In this document: positions 14,301-26,586 of the stretch, one piece after another | Numbering within the stretch: position 1 is the stretch's first letter | Layout: every line of letters begins with the position of its first letter | Assembly (NCBI GenBank): GCA_021613335.1 | Contig: JAJTWR010000182.1 | Coordinates: 859,501 to 923,500 of the forward strand | From: Whitmania pigra | Lineage: Eukaryota; Annelida; Clitellata; Hirudinida; Haemopidae | DNA length: 64,000 bases | Direction of reading: 5' to 3' | Position numbers and translations under genes: made by a program | Notes under the pieces: generated by a model | What the model saw: only the letters and a program-made list of their open reading frames with translations | The model's database searches: none | What the model was told of the DNA's origin: nothing

Positions 14301-16514
14301 ATTTAACATAACAAGTGATACAAAAATTATATGATAAATAGAATTGCTTAATTTTATATTATTTCAAGAATAAACAATAATTATTTGTTTTGTTTAATTG
14401 GGTTTTTTTTTTTAAATATCTTCAACAGCCACGAACGTTCCAACAAACTCACCACAGAACCTCCCGGATGACTTGATATTCTGTCATCAAGCTCTGATTC
14501 TTGGTCAGGTCAATGCAGGAACTTGAGGAAAGGTAACCATTCCTAGCACATCGAATAATGCTAGTATTATTAGTGTTTGTTCTACTTATTTATAACTAAC
14601 AAGCTATTACATAACAAACTAACTGATTAAAGAGTCAACGGTGTAACTATGAGAGGTAATGGTATTTTACATTGTTTGACAGCTCAAGTAAGTTACAAAT
14701 AATTAACATTGTGCATCTTTTTATAAATATCTTACAAACATTTATTTGAGAACTTTATCGTATAAATTCTGTGAACGTGTCAAAAATTGAATTCTTAATA
14801 GATTTGAAAGCATAGTAATCACAGCTCGAGAAAAAGCCCAATAAACTCACCAATCACTGAGCATCCTTGAACTTCTGTTTAAATAATCATTGGTCGAGCT
14901 GGAACGACTCGTACTTTCTGACCAATAAGGAGGCATGACATTGTCCTGAAGCCACTTTCGAGATTTGGAGATTCTCCCTTGAGAATCAATCTCTCCTTGA
15001 ATGATGTCGATTCCAAAAGCATCCTTAGCATCAAATGTTCCTCTGGTGTGTGGTGATGCTGTCTGAGAGGAGTGACTTGTCTCTTTATCAGTTGACAATT
15101 TAATGACACGAACGTCATCAGCTTCGTTCACATCCATTTCAGTGGACGCAATGTCCGGAATGTCCTGCAACAAATACATTAATATTAAATTAAATAAATC
15201 AAATTATTAACAAAATGATTAAATTTGTAAGCAGTAATTCATAATTACTCCAAAAACCAACTGTGAAAGATTAAATTTCATGAAATATCAAATTTGTTTA
15301 ATTCTAGTTTTAGATATTTAATTGAAGACATTAAGACAATCACATGAGAAGGTTTCATTATAAATAATAATAATCATAATAAATGCAAAAATATGAGATT
15401 ATTTAATTAAAAATAAACAATGTCAATAGTTTATATAAAGCATATTAATATATTAAAATCTAAATAACCAGAAATGTGTCATCATCATCATCATCAGTTT
15501 CATCATCATCATCATCATCAAAGCCAAGGTCGTTGCGGTCCTCTTCGCCTTCCAAAAGATAAGCCCCCCAGTCAAATTTTTGATATGTGCCTAAACAATC
15601 AACAGATCAGTACATTTTAATTTTAATTCCAAAAAATTGAAAACCAATCTTAACAATTATTATTAACAATTATCGAGTTACGATTTTCTTGTTAGTTAAA
15701 TAATGTCTGCATTATAGCAAGGCATGATCTGATCTGACAAGGGCTGATGATAATGATAATGACTTCCAATGCAATAGACTCTCAGTATTAACAAAATCTT
15801 ATTGGTCTCAGTAAGTGAAGTGTTATGAAGTGGCAAACGAAGCATCAGAAGCATTGTTGACTTAAAAAACTAATATAATTTCATGTACTTGGCTTCTCCT
15901 GTTTTGTCACAACTCTTCCGTGTTGAACCTTGTCCTCTGTTGGTGAAGTTGATGTCAGGAGCAACAGTTGCAGCAAGGAGTAGTGTAAAATTGTCTGCCC
16001 AAAGAAAGCAAAATGTTGAAACTCGTTTATCGATATGGAAATGGTTCTTCGTTTAACATATAAGGACCCACATTTCCCTTGTCATTTTCTTTTGACAATG
16101 GACCCTTAAGGAAGAGTTCGCAGTATTCTTTCAAAAGATCAGCTTTTGTCTGCAGATTGTGGATGACCAACTTATCATGAATCCTGAATGATTACTTTTA
16201 AATTATCAGATCTTTCCCATCCCCTAATGTTAATTACAATAGTATTAACAACGACAATATTAATTACCCTTGAATGCTTCGTTCCACTTTCTTTTCATTT
16301 GTATCTAAGAAATTGTGATGTTTTAGATGAGGGAGTGCGAATTCTATGCACAGCTTTACATTTTCCTCGCCGATCTAACGAATGTTGAAAACCGCGTATT
16401 AAACTGAAGAAAAAGTATACTTTTTAAAAGCTGCTAATTTAACCGGACCTCAGGCCCACCAACAGACAAAACAAGGTCTCTTATCCCGTTTTCAATCGCC
16501 TTCCATCGCGCCAT
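8395..16514 (-). CDS. TUBGCP5: Gamma-tubulin complex component 5 (GCP5)
   Basis: Subunit of the gamma-tubulin ring complex that nucleates microtubules at centrosomes and other centres. More than 15 minus-strand exons align in order with vertebrate GCP5. The start is MARWKAIENGIRDL (16449-16514). Exon 2 is 16268-16374 (EFALPHLKHHNFLD), and exon 3 starts at 16183 (IHDKLVIHNLQ) in matching phase. Further landmarks are WGAYLLEGEE (about 15.57 kb), YQVIREVLW (14.48 kb), SHLLNTIYGCL (13.03 kb), WMETCRPYLEMLDDWM (12.74 kb), FLNHVLKEIIVAGKSLKLL (12.1 kb), YFLMESGRMMFDFYSALF (10.85 kb), LQLKWAKYSLDCLRF (9.43 kb), MSVLHFVNSFHNYIMT (9.26 kb) and RDFDELLFIHSCYL...RCLLHGKVYF (8.86 kb). The final exon ends at a TAA at 8395-8397. 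The N-terminal grip1 and C-terminal grip2 (gamma-tubulin binding) regions are both represented. An acidic Asp run at about 15.48-15.52 kb is encoded by an ATC microsatellite. Not every exon border was resolved. Confidence 0.92.
10112..10212. repeat. Minisatellite, about 4 x 25 bp
   Basis: Four near-identical units built on 'cccaattttccattcaacca' lie in an intron of TUBGCP5. The unit length is 24-26 bp. The open frame across it (10028-10255, plus) is a by-product of the repeat. Confidence 0.8.
15478..15522. repeat. Coding ATC microsatellite
   Basis: Interrupted (ATC)n tract inside a TUBGCP5 exon. On the minus strand it encodes two runs of six aspartates separated by Glu-Thr. It lies just after the conserved WGAYLLEGEE segment, a region that is acidic in GCP5 orthologues. 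Confidence 0.75.
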
Positions 16515-18434
16515 AGTTTGTGTATTTAGTTTTGGGAAATTTGAAGATGGGTCTGTCATCTATAATAAAAGTGCAATAAATAACTATATCTAATTATTAC
16601 TTTGATTAATTCTTAAAGTTAAATTCTTAAAAAATTAATTCTTAAAATTAAAATTTAATTCAATAAATCACGAATCATTAACGTGCACAGTTGCAGTAGA
16701 AGTAATGACATAAAATATACGTTAAATTAGATTAGCAACATTTAACAGTTTAAAATGTTTACTGTAGATGTAATAAAATGTAATGAAATAAATAAATCGA
16801 CAGAAACATTGCTTAAAATGATATAGTATTGAAATAGTTCATCTACTTCACTTCAGATTACATTTAGGTGCACATTACTTTGCAAAGAATCTCCATCGTA
16901 GATGTGCACTTAATGAGGATTGAGAATTGTTTGGCAAAGAAATCAGACACAAACATCGGAGTTGAGGGTCGTATTTTAACCATAATAAGAAGTGGTGCAT
17001 TTCGAGCGTTGTTTTTGAGAACAATATTAATTTTTTATCCATCAATCACACTTTACAAATTAAAGCCATTGCGACGTTTCGATAAGTTGGAGACTTGTTA
17101 TAGGAATAAACGAAATGTGATAGATTGAATTAGACTGAGTCCATTGAAGAATGCATGCCGTGGTTTGCCGAAGGGAGCGCCAAATTATTATTGTTAGGGG
17201 TGGGGCGACAAATAAACCCCAAGCTACGCTTCTGACGTTATAACGGAAAATCATTTAGGATGTATTATGTTTCATTAAGGAGAGGATGATAATAATTGTT
17301 TTAGTAGCGATGATGAATAATAACAACTGATGATGGTGACGTCAGTCAGTTATAAACAATTCAAATTCTTTGGGAGTGGAACATGTTTGAAATTGTTCAA
17401 ATTTTGCGAACATTTGATTCAAGATTTTAGTAATAGACTATTATAGTCCTTTTGTTATCGTCGTCATTATCAACAACACGGATGATAATACCAGAATACC
17501 TCACTATGTTTATAGCAACACAAGTAAACATTCGATAAGGGCAGACATTCCTTTCACTTAAAACTGATTAAATTAATATTGAACCGCCCTGGAAGCTTTC
17601 ATTCCAGGCACCTCTCAAACATTTTATCAGGTCAATAGTGATAGATTGATTGATCAACCAGGTCGCCAATTTGGTGCATGAAAATGTGTATGAAATGAAT
17701 AGATTAATCATATGATGTGAATAAATAAAACAAACGAGTACTGACCTTAGTGACCAGATGAGCAATATTACACATTATAAAAATAAACAACAACAATAAT
17801 AATAATAAAATTTAAGTATAATTAATATTATTAATAACTATCACCTTCAAAATAAGAATTTGGATGGAAATGTTCAACTCTATTTTAATAAATAAATTCA
17901 CCTTTTTTTAAAATAGTTTTGTAATGCAATCACAATTTAATGAAATCCTGTCAAACTTGCGACTGGCTGTAATTGCAAATGCGATGAAATCACGCTAAAA
18001 TAGCTAAAATTCTCAATTATTTGCAAGGTTTATTATTTTTACGAGATTTTCTGTTGAAAGGATAGTTATCCTATTGAAATTTGCTGACGTAAATAATCAC
18101 TTGTGGCTCCTTGTAAGCAAACATACAACCACGCACGCAATGAGCATACGAAGAAGACAACCCAAACATACAAAATTAATGTTCTGACAGACACATGCAT
18201 TGCATTTCAGCGCTTCTCATGTCAGAAGTAAATGACATTAAACATGTTCATCTCCATATTAAGAATGGATGGATGGTCAAGGAAAGAACGAGAGAGGAGT
18301 TTATAAGCACAACTGCATCACGAGAGCTACGTATTGAAGCTAAGATTTCGCTCAGCTGCACTTGCAGTTAACTAATAATAGACTTCTTAAGTAATAAAAA
18401 AAGTAATTAGAAAATTTGTTTATTTCGATTCAAC
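16515..18434. promoter_or_regulatory. Divergent intergenic region between TUBGCP5 and the PDZ-ZM gene
   Basis: The two coding starts face away from each other (16514 minus, 18435 plus), so about 1.9 kb should hold both promoters and 5' untranslated exons. The segment is AT-rich without recognisable exons. Short open frames at 16868-17128 (plus) and 17060-17254 (minus) have no family signature. No core-promoter element could be assigned with confidence. Confidence 0.45.
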
Positions 18435-19756
18435 ATGGCCGAGGAAGTAGACATATTCATGGCGAAAATAGTGAGACGGGCAGCCAATCATCCGTGGGGG
18501 TTCAGGGTTGAAGGTGGTTACAATTCCGGTGGACCGCTCATAATATCAGCAGTTGGTTTTTCATTTCTTTTTTTTTTTTGAAAGCTGTTTTATTGGTTTA
18601 TGCTTATTAATAGAACAATATTGCATTTAGAAGAAGTCGTTCATCTTTAAGTTGATTTCTCATTTTGACTTTGTTAAGAGTCAGAGTGAAGTGGATCGTT
18701 CTTTCCATGTTTCATAGGCTTTGTGATAAAATTTAAGGGTGCAACGTGTGCTCGTGTAAATGCTGTCTTCATATAGTTTCGAAAAAAAATCCTAAAAGTT
18801 AAAATTTGTTTGTATTTACATGCGAAATAAAAGTTTTATGTAAATAGTGCACAACGTGAATATTATATATCAGTTGTCGACTACCCATACTTTTATTCTG
18901 AAGTTGGTTATTAAAATCCACTCGAAGCAGGAACTAGGGTTGACGTTTACTGGTTCACCCCCTCCCGAAATATTAAAAAAAGATTTTAATTGTAAATTTT
19001 ATTAATTTATATAACCTCATAAAATGATCTTTATTATTATAATTATTATCATTTGATTTTGATTTTGAAAAATATCAAAATGAACACCCCCCGAAATTAT
19101 TTTCTGGCTACGGGCCTGGTCATCCCTTAAGACTTCCATCATTAAACCATTAAACTACTAAGTTGGTTGTTGGTGGCCCTACATAAACCTCAAAAGCAAA
19201 AATAAAAATAGCTGTTGAAAAAAGATACATAATAAGATTTACAGAAGAAAATTTTGGTTTGGTGTCGCATGTAACCTCTAAAATGGTCCACATCCTCCCA
19301 GAGAGTCGAAGTATTATTGAAAATCTGAAAATATTTTTGAAAAATAAACATCATAAAGTCTTTGAAAATAAATAAAAATGTGGAAGCGAAATTAAAAGCA
19401 CAGGTCCTCATTAACAATTACTAAGTAAGCCTACATATGCACAACTCTTTCTCACAGATCATGGTTATGATGAAGATGATGATGATGATAACATCATTAT
19501 TAATGATGCAATGATATTATTAATGAGAATGCTGCTGCTGCTGCTGATGATGATGGATTCAAATTCTTCCAGGTGGTCCCAGGTAGTCCAGCTGGATCGA
19601 TAGGACTCCAGCCCGGTGACGTCATCACAAAGATTTTCGATCGTCAGACGAAGTTCCTAACCCACCAACAGGCTGCTGATATCATTGGGGCAGTCAAGAA
19701 CGATACCTTGACATTGACTGTGGAAAGGTGATGCTGATGATGATGATGATGACGAC

Positions 19757-19824
<68 letters not shown>

Positions 19825-19833
19825 CGACGATGC

Positions 19834-19878
<45 letters not shown>

Positions 19879-19893
19879 CGACGATGCTGATGC

Positions 19894-19955
<62 letters not shown>

Positions 19956-22900
19956 GATGATGATGATGATGATGATGATTGATGATGATGATGATGATGA
20001 TGATGGATGATGATGATGATGATGATGATGATTGATGATGATGATGATGATGACGACGATGATGATGGTGGTGGTGTTAATGTTGGTGCAATGGAATACT
20101 GTAAATGTATTGCATGTATGAATAAAGTCATATCACTAAGTTTTAAATAAACCAAATTTTCGAAGTTTAAAAAATATTCTGTTGTACGTAAAGTACAACT
20201 TTACTAAAGCACAAAAAGTCAAAATGTTATTAAAAGACAATTTTCTTGGTTTGTTGTTTATTTGGATATTTCCAAAGGACAACTTTTATTTTTACAAATT
20301 AAAAATTATTTAACAATAACAATTATATATCTGTCAGGTTATCAGATTTAAACGTATCTGCTTATCAGCTTCAGAAACATCGCTACGAACGTCAAACATT
20401 TGACGTATATTTTCTCTTCATCATTTACGAGAAAATGTGAGATAAATTTACGACCACAGGAGTGTAGGAGGAATACAACAACCACAGCAACAACATCATT
20501 ACCCACAACTGCAACATGATTACAACTATCCACAACAACAACAACAACACTTTCAACGAGAGGATTTCAGACAGGATCATCGTTTTTCTCCTAAACCGAT
20601 CGTTCCATACGATGTGAGGAGATGCAGTTTTTTTTGTTTAGAATTTTTATGTCATTCGAGAAAATATTTAAATAACTTATTTGCATATCAAATTAATAAC
20701 ATACAATTAAAATGATAAAATAAATTGATTAACATGAAACCAGTTTGGTTATACATGTTGCATAAAACTCAGCAATACTTTAAACATTTAAACCTTCAAG
20801 AGTACCCCCACTTACAAGGGCTCAGTCCAAATTAACCTTGCCTCACCAACTCAGAGCCCTCCTCCTCAACAGCACGTGGCTTATCAGTAAGTACAAATGA
20901 ATGAATTTTGTCTAAAATGTTTTACAATCATAATAACTCCCGGATAAACTTCTTAAAAGTTAGTCTTAAAAGTTTATTACATACGATAATTCTCAAAGTT
21001 GAATTAAATCAGACAAATTCATTTTTGGGAGTTGAGGATAAATGGATAATTAGGAATTGTAATTTAACATTTCAGAAGACGCAGAAATTCCAATTACGAA
21101 TTTTCGTCATCGAAAAGAATTTGAAATGCGTTCGAATGGCAAATTAAATACAAATTAAACACATATTTTCTCTCTCAGACCTCACAATAATTCATAGCAA
21201 AACATTATTATTGTCTTATAAAAGTTTAAATTTACGAAGGGCATTTGTATTATTCCAAGCTTATTAGCATCCTCGTACTCTGTCAATGCGTCTCGAAAAG
21301 ATAGTGGAAGTTTGAAAACAATTCAAGAAATTAAAACAAATCAATGAAGAAGCCCTTAAAAATATAATATTTGTGTATAATTCAGATAAATGTAAAATAA
21401 ATTGCTCAAAACAACAGCAACAACAACATGATATTAGCACCATAAATTACATTCTCACATTTCCAGACCACAGCGTGTTCAGACGATTGGTCATGGTGAT
21501 GATGACCAAGGAGATGCTGATGATCAAGCTATTCCTCAGTCCAGGACATTCAAACGCCTTCAGAATTTTATGGAGAACAACCGTGAGTGTTTAAAATGTT
21601 GATGTTGCTGTTGTTGATAGGTTTATTAGTGTTGTTGCTGCATGGATGTCCTTGTTAATAACATTTTACTCTTCATCGTTATTATGATCTATAAAAGCCT
21701 GATGCAACTGCATTGGTTACTGGTTACACATCCGAATTGTTTTTAAGTATCCTTAATAACATATCGAACATTGACCACATCCAGCCCCCTCTATCTCAGC
21801 TATCCCCATTCACCGTCGCCAAATATCTAATAACCTTAGCTCGTCTTCCGCAATTCACCTTCACCAAACAGTCGACCATAGTCCTCAATCGTCAACCGAG
21901 CCTTCGTTTTTCCTCGCCTGTCATCTGGAACAGCCTGCCTCCCATTATTCAGTCCCAGCCGACACTCGAGCTCATCAGGCGTCAGCTGGAGACTCATCTC
22001 TTCAAGGCATCAATCCAAGAATCTGATGCTATGCTTGAGGCGCCTTACAAATGGCCTATTATTCCTATTATAATTGTTTCTGTAATTATAATCATCAATA
22101 TCATCATCAATTACATCATTAATGGTGATCATCGCCATTTCGAGGAATATCTTGAGGTTGGCGCAATGCTGCGCTTCTGAAACAGTAGTGTACGTAACCC
22201 AGTCTGAAAGGAGCGCCCTTGGGTAGTAGTAGTGCCTGTACTGTCGATTATCTTAAATTGTCGGCTAAATAAATACAATAAAGACTGTTTTATAAATAAA
22301 TCTTTTTAAGTTGATTAAATTACTGCTGGCACAAATCGTAAAGAGATCATCCAACAGCGACTGCTGCAAGCAGTTGTTTCGTTTTCATGTAGCAGATTCT
22401 GCTGGAAGATGTTTTCCCTGTTTACCATAATCATCGTTATCATCATCACTATGTTTACTAGACGATGGGCTTCTTAAGTTTTTTTTATCTTTCTTCTATC
22501 AAGGAAAACCTCGTTTTTCATTTAACCTGTGCAAATGAAACTCCCTGAGATGTATTGGTGTACAGTTAACCAGCTGCTTAAACAATTAAGAATGTTTAAT
22601 TTAGAGCCACTTAACAAGAATATAAAATGAAATATTTTGCCAAAAAATATTATCTCATCTCAATAGCATAACTAAGATTCATCCTGTCGTGGCAGAAAAT
22701 CTGGATTTGCCGATAATTATTTTCGACCTCAATTCAACATGCTGCAATTAATTAGCCTATATCAGCTAATTGATAGTTTAATTATTAACCACGCAATTCA
22801 TCATCAATCTATTATTAAAAACCACATCTTCACCATCTCAGAACCCCTCGGAGCTGCAGGCCTCCCACCCCCTAGATCTGCCTCCATGGAGCAAATGAAA

Positions 22901-23053
22901 CAGCAGCAGCAGCAAAAATCACAGGGGCAAGGTCGAGTGAAGGTCATCATGTCGCAGAAGTACAACAACCCTCTCATGTTGTATTCTGCAGACAACGTCA
23001 TTGACACCTTCTCAACGCAGGTTGGTTCCATTTTACAGGACTATCAGCAATGA
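18435..23053 (+). CDS. PDZ and ZM-motif protein, ZASP/PDLIM (Enigma) type without LIM domains
   Basis: Actin-cytoskeleton scaffold of the ALP/Enigma family, acting at Z-discs and adhesion sites through alpha-actinin. Six plus-strand exons join in phase: 18435-18551 (MAEEVDIFMAKIVRR...PWGFRVEGG), 19573-19727 (VVPGSPAGSIGLQPGDVI...LTLTVE), 20460-20613 (Gln-rich), 20801-20886, 21467-21582 (SRTFKRLQNFMENN) and 22842-23020. The first two make a complete PDZ domain of about 90 residues with a PWGF carboxylate loop. The last holds the ZM motif YNNPLMLYSADNVIDTF. Reading through the final possible donor (gttggt at 23021) reaches a TGA at 23051-23053, giving about 280 residues. No LIM zinc finger is readable downstream before the ferritin gene, so either this is the short PDZ-ZM form or LIM exons have been lost. 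AATAAA occurs near 23.37 kb. Confidence 0.88.
19728..20070. repeat. Long (GAT/ATG)n microsatellite at a splice donor
   Basis: About 340 bp of GAT triplets with scattered GAC and GCT variants begin right at the donor (GTGATG) of PDZ exon 2. The long Met/Asp or Ile/Ser open frames seen on both strands here are products of the repeat, not genes. Confidence 0.95.
21700..22300 (+). mobile_element. Non-LTR retrotransposon 3' fragment
   Basis: The open frame 21713-22180 contains the widespread LINE C-terminal block: RQPSLRFSSPVIWNSLPP followed by about 20 residues to LETHLFKAS. The reverse transcriptase core is absent, so this is a 5'-truncated copy. The A-rich tail with aataaa-like units ends near 22.3 kb. 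It lies in the same orientation as the PDZ-ZM gene, inside the intron between the 21.5-kb and 22.8-kb exons. Confidence 0.75.
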
Positions 23054-23059
23054 CCTTCC

Positions 23060-24960
23060 AAAGTGGAGTTTGGCTCTGAAAAGTACTGCGAAACCCGAGC
23101 ACTTGACTGGACATTGGGTTGCATTTATAACGATGTTGTGTTACATTATCTCAAATATTTTGCTTCCGCAGGCATTTTCTACCTAATCCTATGCCTCCAG
23201 ATTTTTCTTCACATTTTTCCTGTTTATTCAACATATTGTTCTACTCAGCAATTTTTCTTCCGTTTTATTCCGAATTAAAATGTAATTGATATATCTTCGT
23301 CTTTATCATATCTTGAGCTGGATTTGCTTGATTTCAAGGGTATTTACAGGTCAAAAACTAAAATAATAACAATATTTAATAAAACTTTAACCCATAAAAA
23401 TATTAATAAGGTGTTTATAATATGTATCACATAAAACATGCAGCAAGACATTCTCTGAAAAATTTAAACACTTAGCTTGGTATTAAACTTCACATTTTGT
23501 CTACTAATGAGCTAATCTTATTAAAACTAATAAAATTCAGAATGTCTCTCGTTACCAATCTGCTCTTATCCATAACTATGCGAAGAAGAATGCACGATGG
23601 ATAGAAGGGGAAACCAGAGTAACCAAAGAAGATCACATAAAAGCATTGACTTCCCCACTCAGCATTCCAAACCCTCAAATTCTAAGTTAGCAACTGTTAA
23701 GTAGGGATCGACACATTTTTAGCTGGGGCCAGGGTACAAATTACATGCTTAAACATGGAACTTTCTAACTCATTAACAGTGTAATTTTCAGCTTTTGTTC
23801 AACTTAAAACTGCTTGAAATGTTACCACGCAAATTCAGTGGTGAATGCAGTTGTTTGGTTCTAACACCAATTTCAAAACTTATTTACACACATTAAACTT
23901 GTGTTTACTACTATTTCATCTTTGGTTATCAACATTAATAAAAGTCTCAAAAGAAATTCAGACTTTTAGGAATTCCTGACTTTAGGATAGAAGAACAAAG
24001 GTCACCTCTTAAAGTTATATAAGGGTTTGCCTCCCGGAAAAAACCGAAACGACTCCCTTTATACGAGAAGACAGAGATAGAAAAAAAAGAAGAAACTTGG
24101 TGCCTCAGATGACCCTTTCTTTCTGGAAGGTGTGTCTCGACGAGCTGCTAGCCATGAGAAACTTGTAGTAGATGGATCGCCTAAAAGAGTTTTAAATGAC
24201 GAGACTGTTTCCAAAAAATGTTGAAACATTACTGTTTCTTAAGCGTAAATATTTTTGAAGCAGTGTCTTATTCAACATTGTTTCCCAAAATACCTGAAAA
24301 GTTCATTCCCCAAACAATGAATCAAACAAAAGGCAGCACGAAAGAGAATTCAAATATGTAACTGACTTGACTAGCGCACACAGGGATCTACCCTAAAAAA
24401 ATCTTCAAAGTTTTCAAGCATTAATTAAAAATAGTTCCCGATTTTTTACTTTTTTTAGAATGCTCGTCCCTGGCACTTCGATTTTTCTTCTATTTTTTAA
24501 AACAAATCGCACATTTTTATCTCTATCGGTTGATTTTTAATGGTCTTTACAAAAAAGCCCTAAAAAGGGGCTAGAACAGGGGCAGTTATCACTTTCGTAA
24601 GGCAGCATATCTCAAGAACAAATCAATAAATTAAATACCAACTTCAACAAATGCATGTTATAAAATAACCCTTTATGTTTTCCTGGTATCAAAAATGAGG
24701 TATTTCCGCATTTCTTTGGGGGCCCACAATAAGATAAATCTCAAATTTTTAAAAATAACTCTGTTACAAATTAAAGAAAAGTACAAATTTGTGTTAGTGG
24801 TTCAATAGGCCCTATAGTTTGCACCACAAGATAAAAAAATTATGTGTCAAACAATCATATTTTCTGTTCAAATTTTAAAGCTACAGTTGTTACTATTATG
24901 AAGGTGATTTTTAACAGAATTAGAACAAGAAATGATCAAGGGTGGAGACAAAAATGGTTC
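23060..24960. other. Intergenic spacer between the PDZ-ZM and ferritin genes
   Basis: The two genes converge here. Apart from a putative polyadenylation signal near 23.37 kb, no exon or known repeat was recognised. Specifically, no LIM-domain Cys/His pattern was found on the plus strand. Confidence 0.45.
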
Positions 24961-24964
24961 ATTG

Positions 24965-25868
24965 TCACATTTTGGCAGAGAGGGTTTCTCTGTCATACAT
25001 GTATTCACCAAGACCTGGTCCAACTCTTGTGAGGTTTGTGATGTGTTCAGACAGATTTTTAATAGATTCAACCTGCTCCTCCAAGAATTCACTTTCCAGC
25101 CAATCTGTGAGCTAATTTTCAAGAAAAATGTTGTATTATGCCTCCTGCTGATTGTTAAATTGGCTAGCAATTAAGAGTTGAGCACAGTGCAATAACAGAT
25201 GAAACTTAATATGAACATAATTCTGGTAAAAATCACACAATTCCTAACATGAGGGTCATTATTTTCACTTCCACACTTGTGAATATCCAGAAGATTTTGA
25301 TAAACTGTCTTCTCCAATGAAAGTGCTGCATTCATTGCTTCTAAACCACTTGACCACTTTTGTTCAATTGGTTTCTATGTACAAATTATGAGTTTTAAGG
25401 GTAGATATGTGATATTAAAATGTGAAAGTAAGCTTGCTAATTTGATAACAAGGCTTAATATTCCTTTACATTATATTTGCTAACATTTTCATGATTAAAA
25501 ACTGTCCATCAAAAAATACATAGTTATTAATTACTGCAAAAGCAGACATTACTTTAACGTCTTCTAAGATAATTTGTCCACCCCTAAGATTTTGGTACTT
25601 CATAAGTTTGTCTGCATGTTCTCGTTCCTCATCGGAAGCTTCCTTAAAGTACTTTTTGAAACCTGGAAGAGCAACATCATCCCTGTCGAAGTGGGAAGCC
25701 TAAGAAGTAAAATCTAGTTTTACAACAGATAACGCAATTAGCGTTGAAACGACAAATGTACTTAACCATGGCCTGGTAAACGTAACTAGCATGCAGCTCA
25801 ATGTTAATCTGCTTGTTCAACATTAATTCGCTCGTTGCGTGAAAATTGTGACGAATAACAGACGCCAT
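24965..25868 (-). pseudogene. Ferritin heavy-chain-like gene with a one-base frameshift in exon 3
   Basis: H-type ferritin stores iron as a 24-mer and oxidises Fe(II). Four minus-strand exons are seen: 25767-25868 (MASVIRHNFHATSE...SYVYQAM), 25553-25699 ([11 protein letters not shown]...[10 protein letters not shown]), 25249-25375 (KPIEQKWSSGLEAMNAAL...) and 24965-25111 (LTDWLESEFLEEQ...TLSAKM, TGA). Ferroxidase ligands are all present by alignment to human H chain: E and Y in INIELHASYVY, EE and H in [10 protein letters not shown] in LEK, Q in LEEQV. Without the frameshift the protein would be about 173 residues, normal for the family. Exon 3 has one extra base (a four-A run at about 25319-25323 of the plus strand), which shifts into a stop about 15 codons later. 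Exon phases are otherwise perfect. No iron-responsive CAGUG loop was found in the 300 bases upstream. A sequencing error in an intact gene is the main alternative. Confidence 0.85.
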
Positions 25869-25869
25869 A

Positions 25870-26580
25870 TTTCTACTAAAGCAGCAATAGCAATTTCCAC
25901 CAAACGTCAACAATCTGTAGCCCTTTGTTGCAAACAACCGGTTCAGCACAGGTTTATGCATATGTATAAGCATCGTGTGCTTTGACAAGCAAAAATTTTA
26001 TTAATTAAATTAATTATCGGATTGATTATGTAACTAATTAAATTTATATCTCACACAAGTCAAAACAAAAATAAAGACAAAATTCTGACGTCTTTATGGG
26101 TTAGGGCGTTACTATATTTGAAGTCTCGCATTAAGAGTAATTTAAATTAATTTAATTTGAATAAATTCATTTTTTTACTGGAGCTAAAATAGTGACGCTT
26201 TACGTGCAGGGACTTAATTTTGGGGATAAAACGGGGGATCGTTGCCCCCAGACTTTACACTAGGCGCAAAACAGAGGTCAGGCAGCTATACGTTCTTGAA
26301 TGCACTTAGATGAACTGGAGAAGGCACCGCACATTCAACAATCAGATCACCGCTCCAATTGGTGCGTGAAAAAATCAAAATTTCATGTTTTAAAGCAAAG
26401 TGGATCTACCAACCAGCAGTCCCTGACTTCATAACTATTATTATCATATCAATTAGACTCATAGCTAAAAATGGTCATCTTCTCACATTGTGCGAGAGTT
26501 TGCCCCCTCTTTAGAAAAAGCTGAAATGGTTTACCTGCTTTGCATCCTTCACATACTACAACAAAACGCTTGATTGAAGC
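25870..26580. other. Spacer with a dispersed-repeat segment (repeat family S)
   Basis: Positions about 26460-26545 ('tttgccccctctttagaaaa' and neighbours) resemble 49.88-50.46 kb, including the trailing 'aaaagctgaaat' block. An upstream piece near 26215 ('gggacttaattttgggga') resembles about 50.30 kb. This marks copies of one dispersed family of unknown type. The rest holds the ferritin upstream region with no other recognised feature. Confidence 0.5.
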
Positions 26581-26586
26581 TGTTGC

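Noticed and set aside
19694..20155. Long open frames rich in Met/Asp (plus) and Ile/Ser (minus)
   Set aside because: They are direct translations of the GAT microsatellite in an intron.
25869..26170. Possible iron-responsive element upstream of ferritin
   Set aside because: No CAGUGN-type loop with a bulged C stem was found in the proximal 300 bases; it could lie in an undetected upstream exon.
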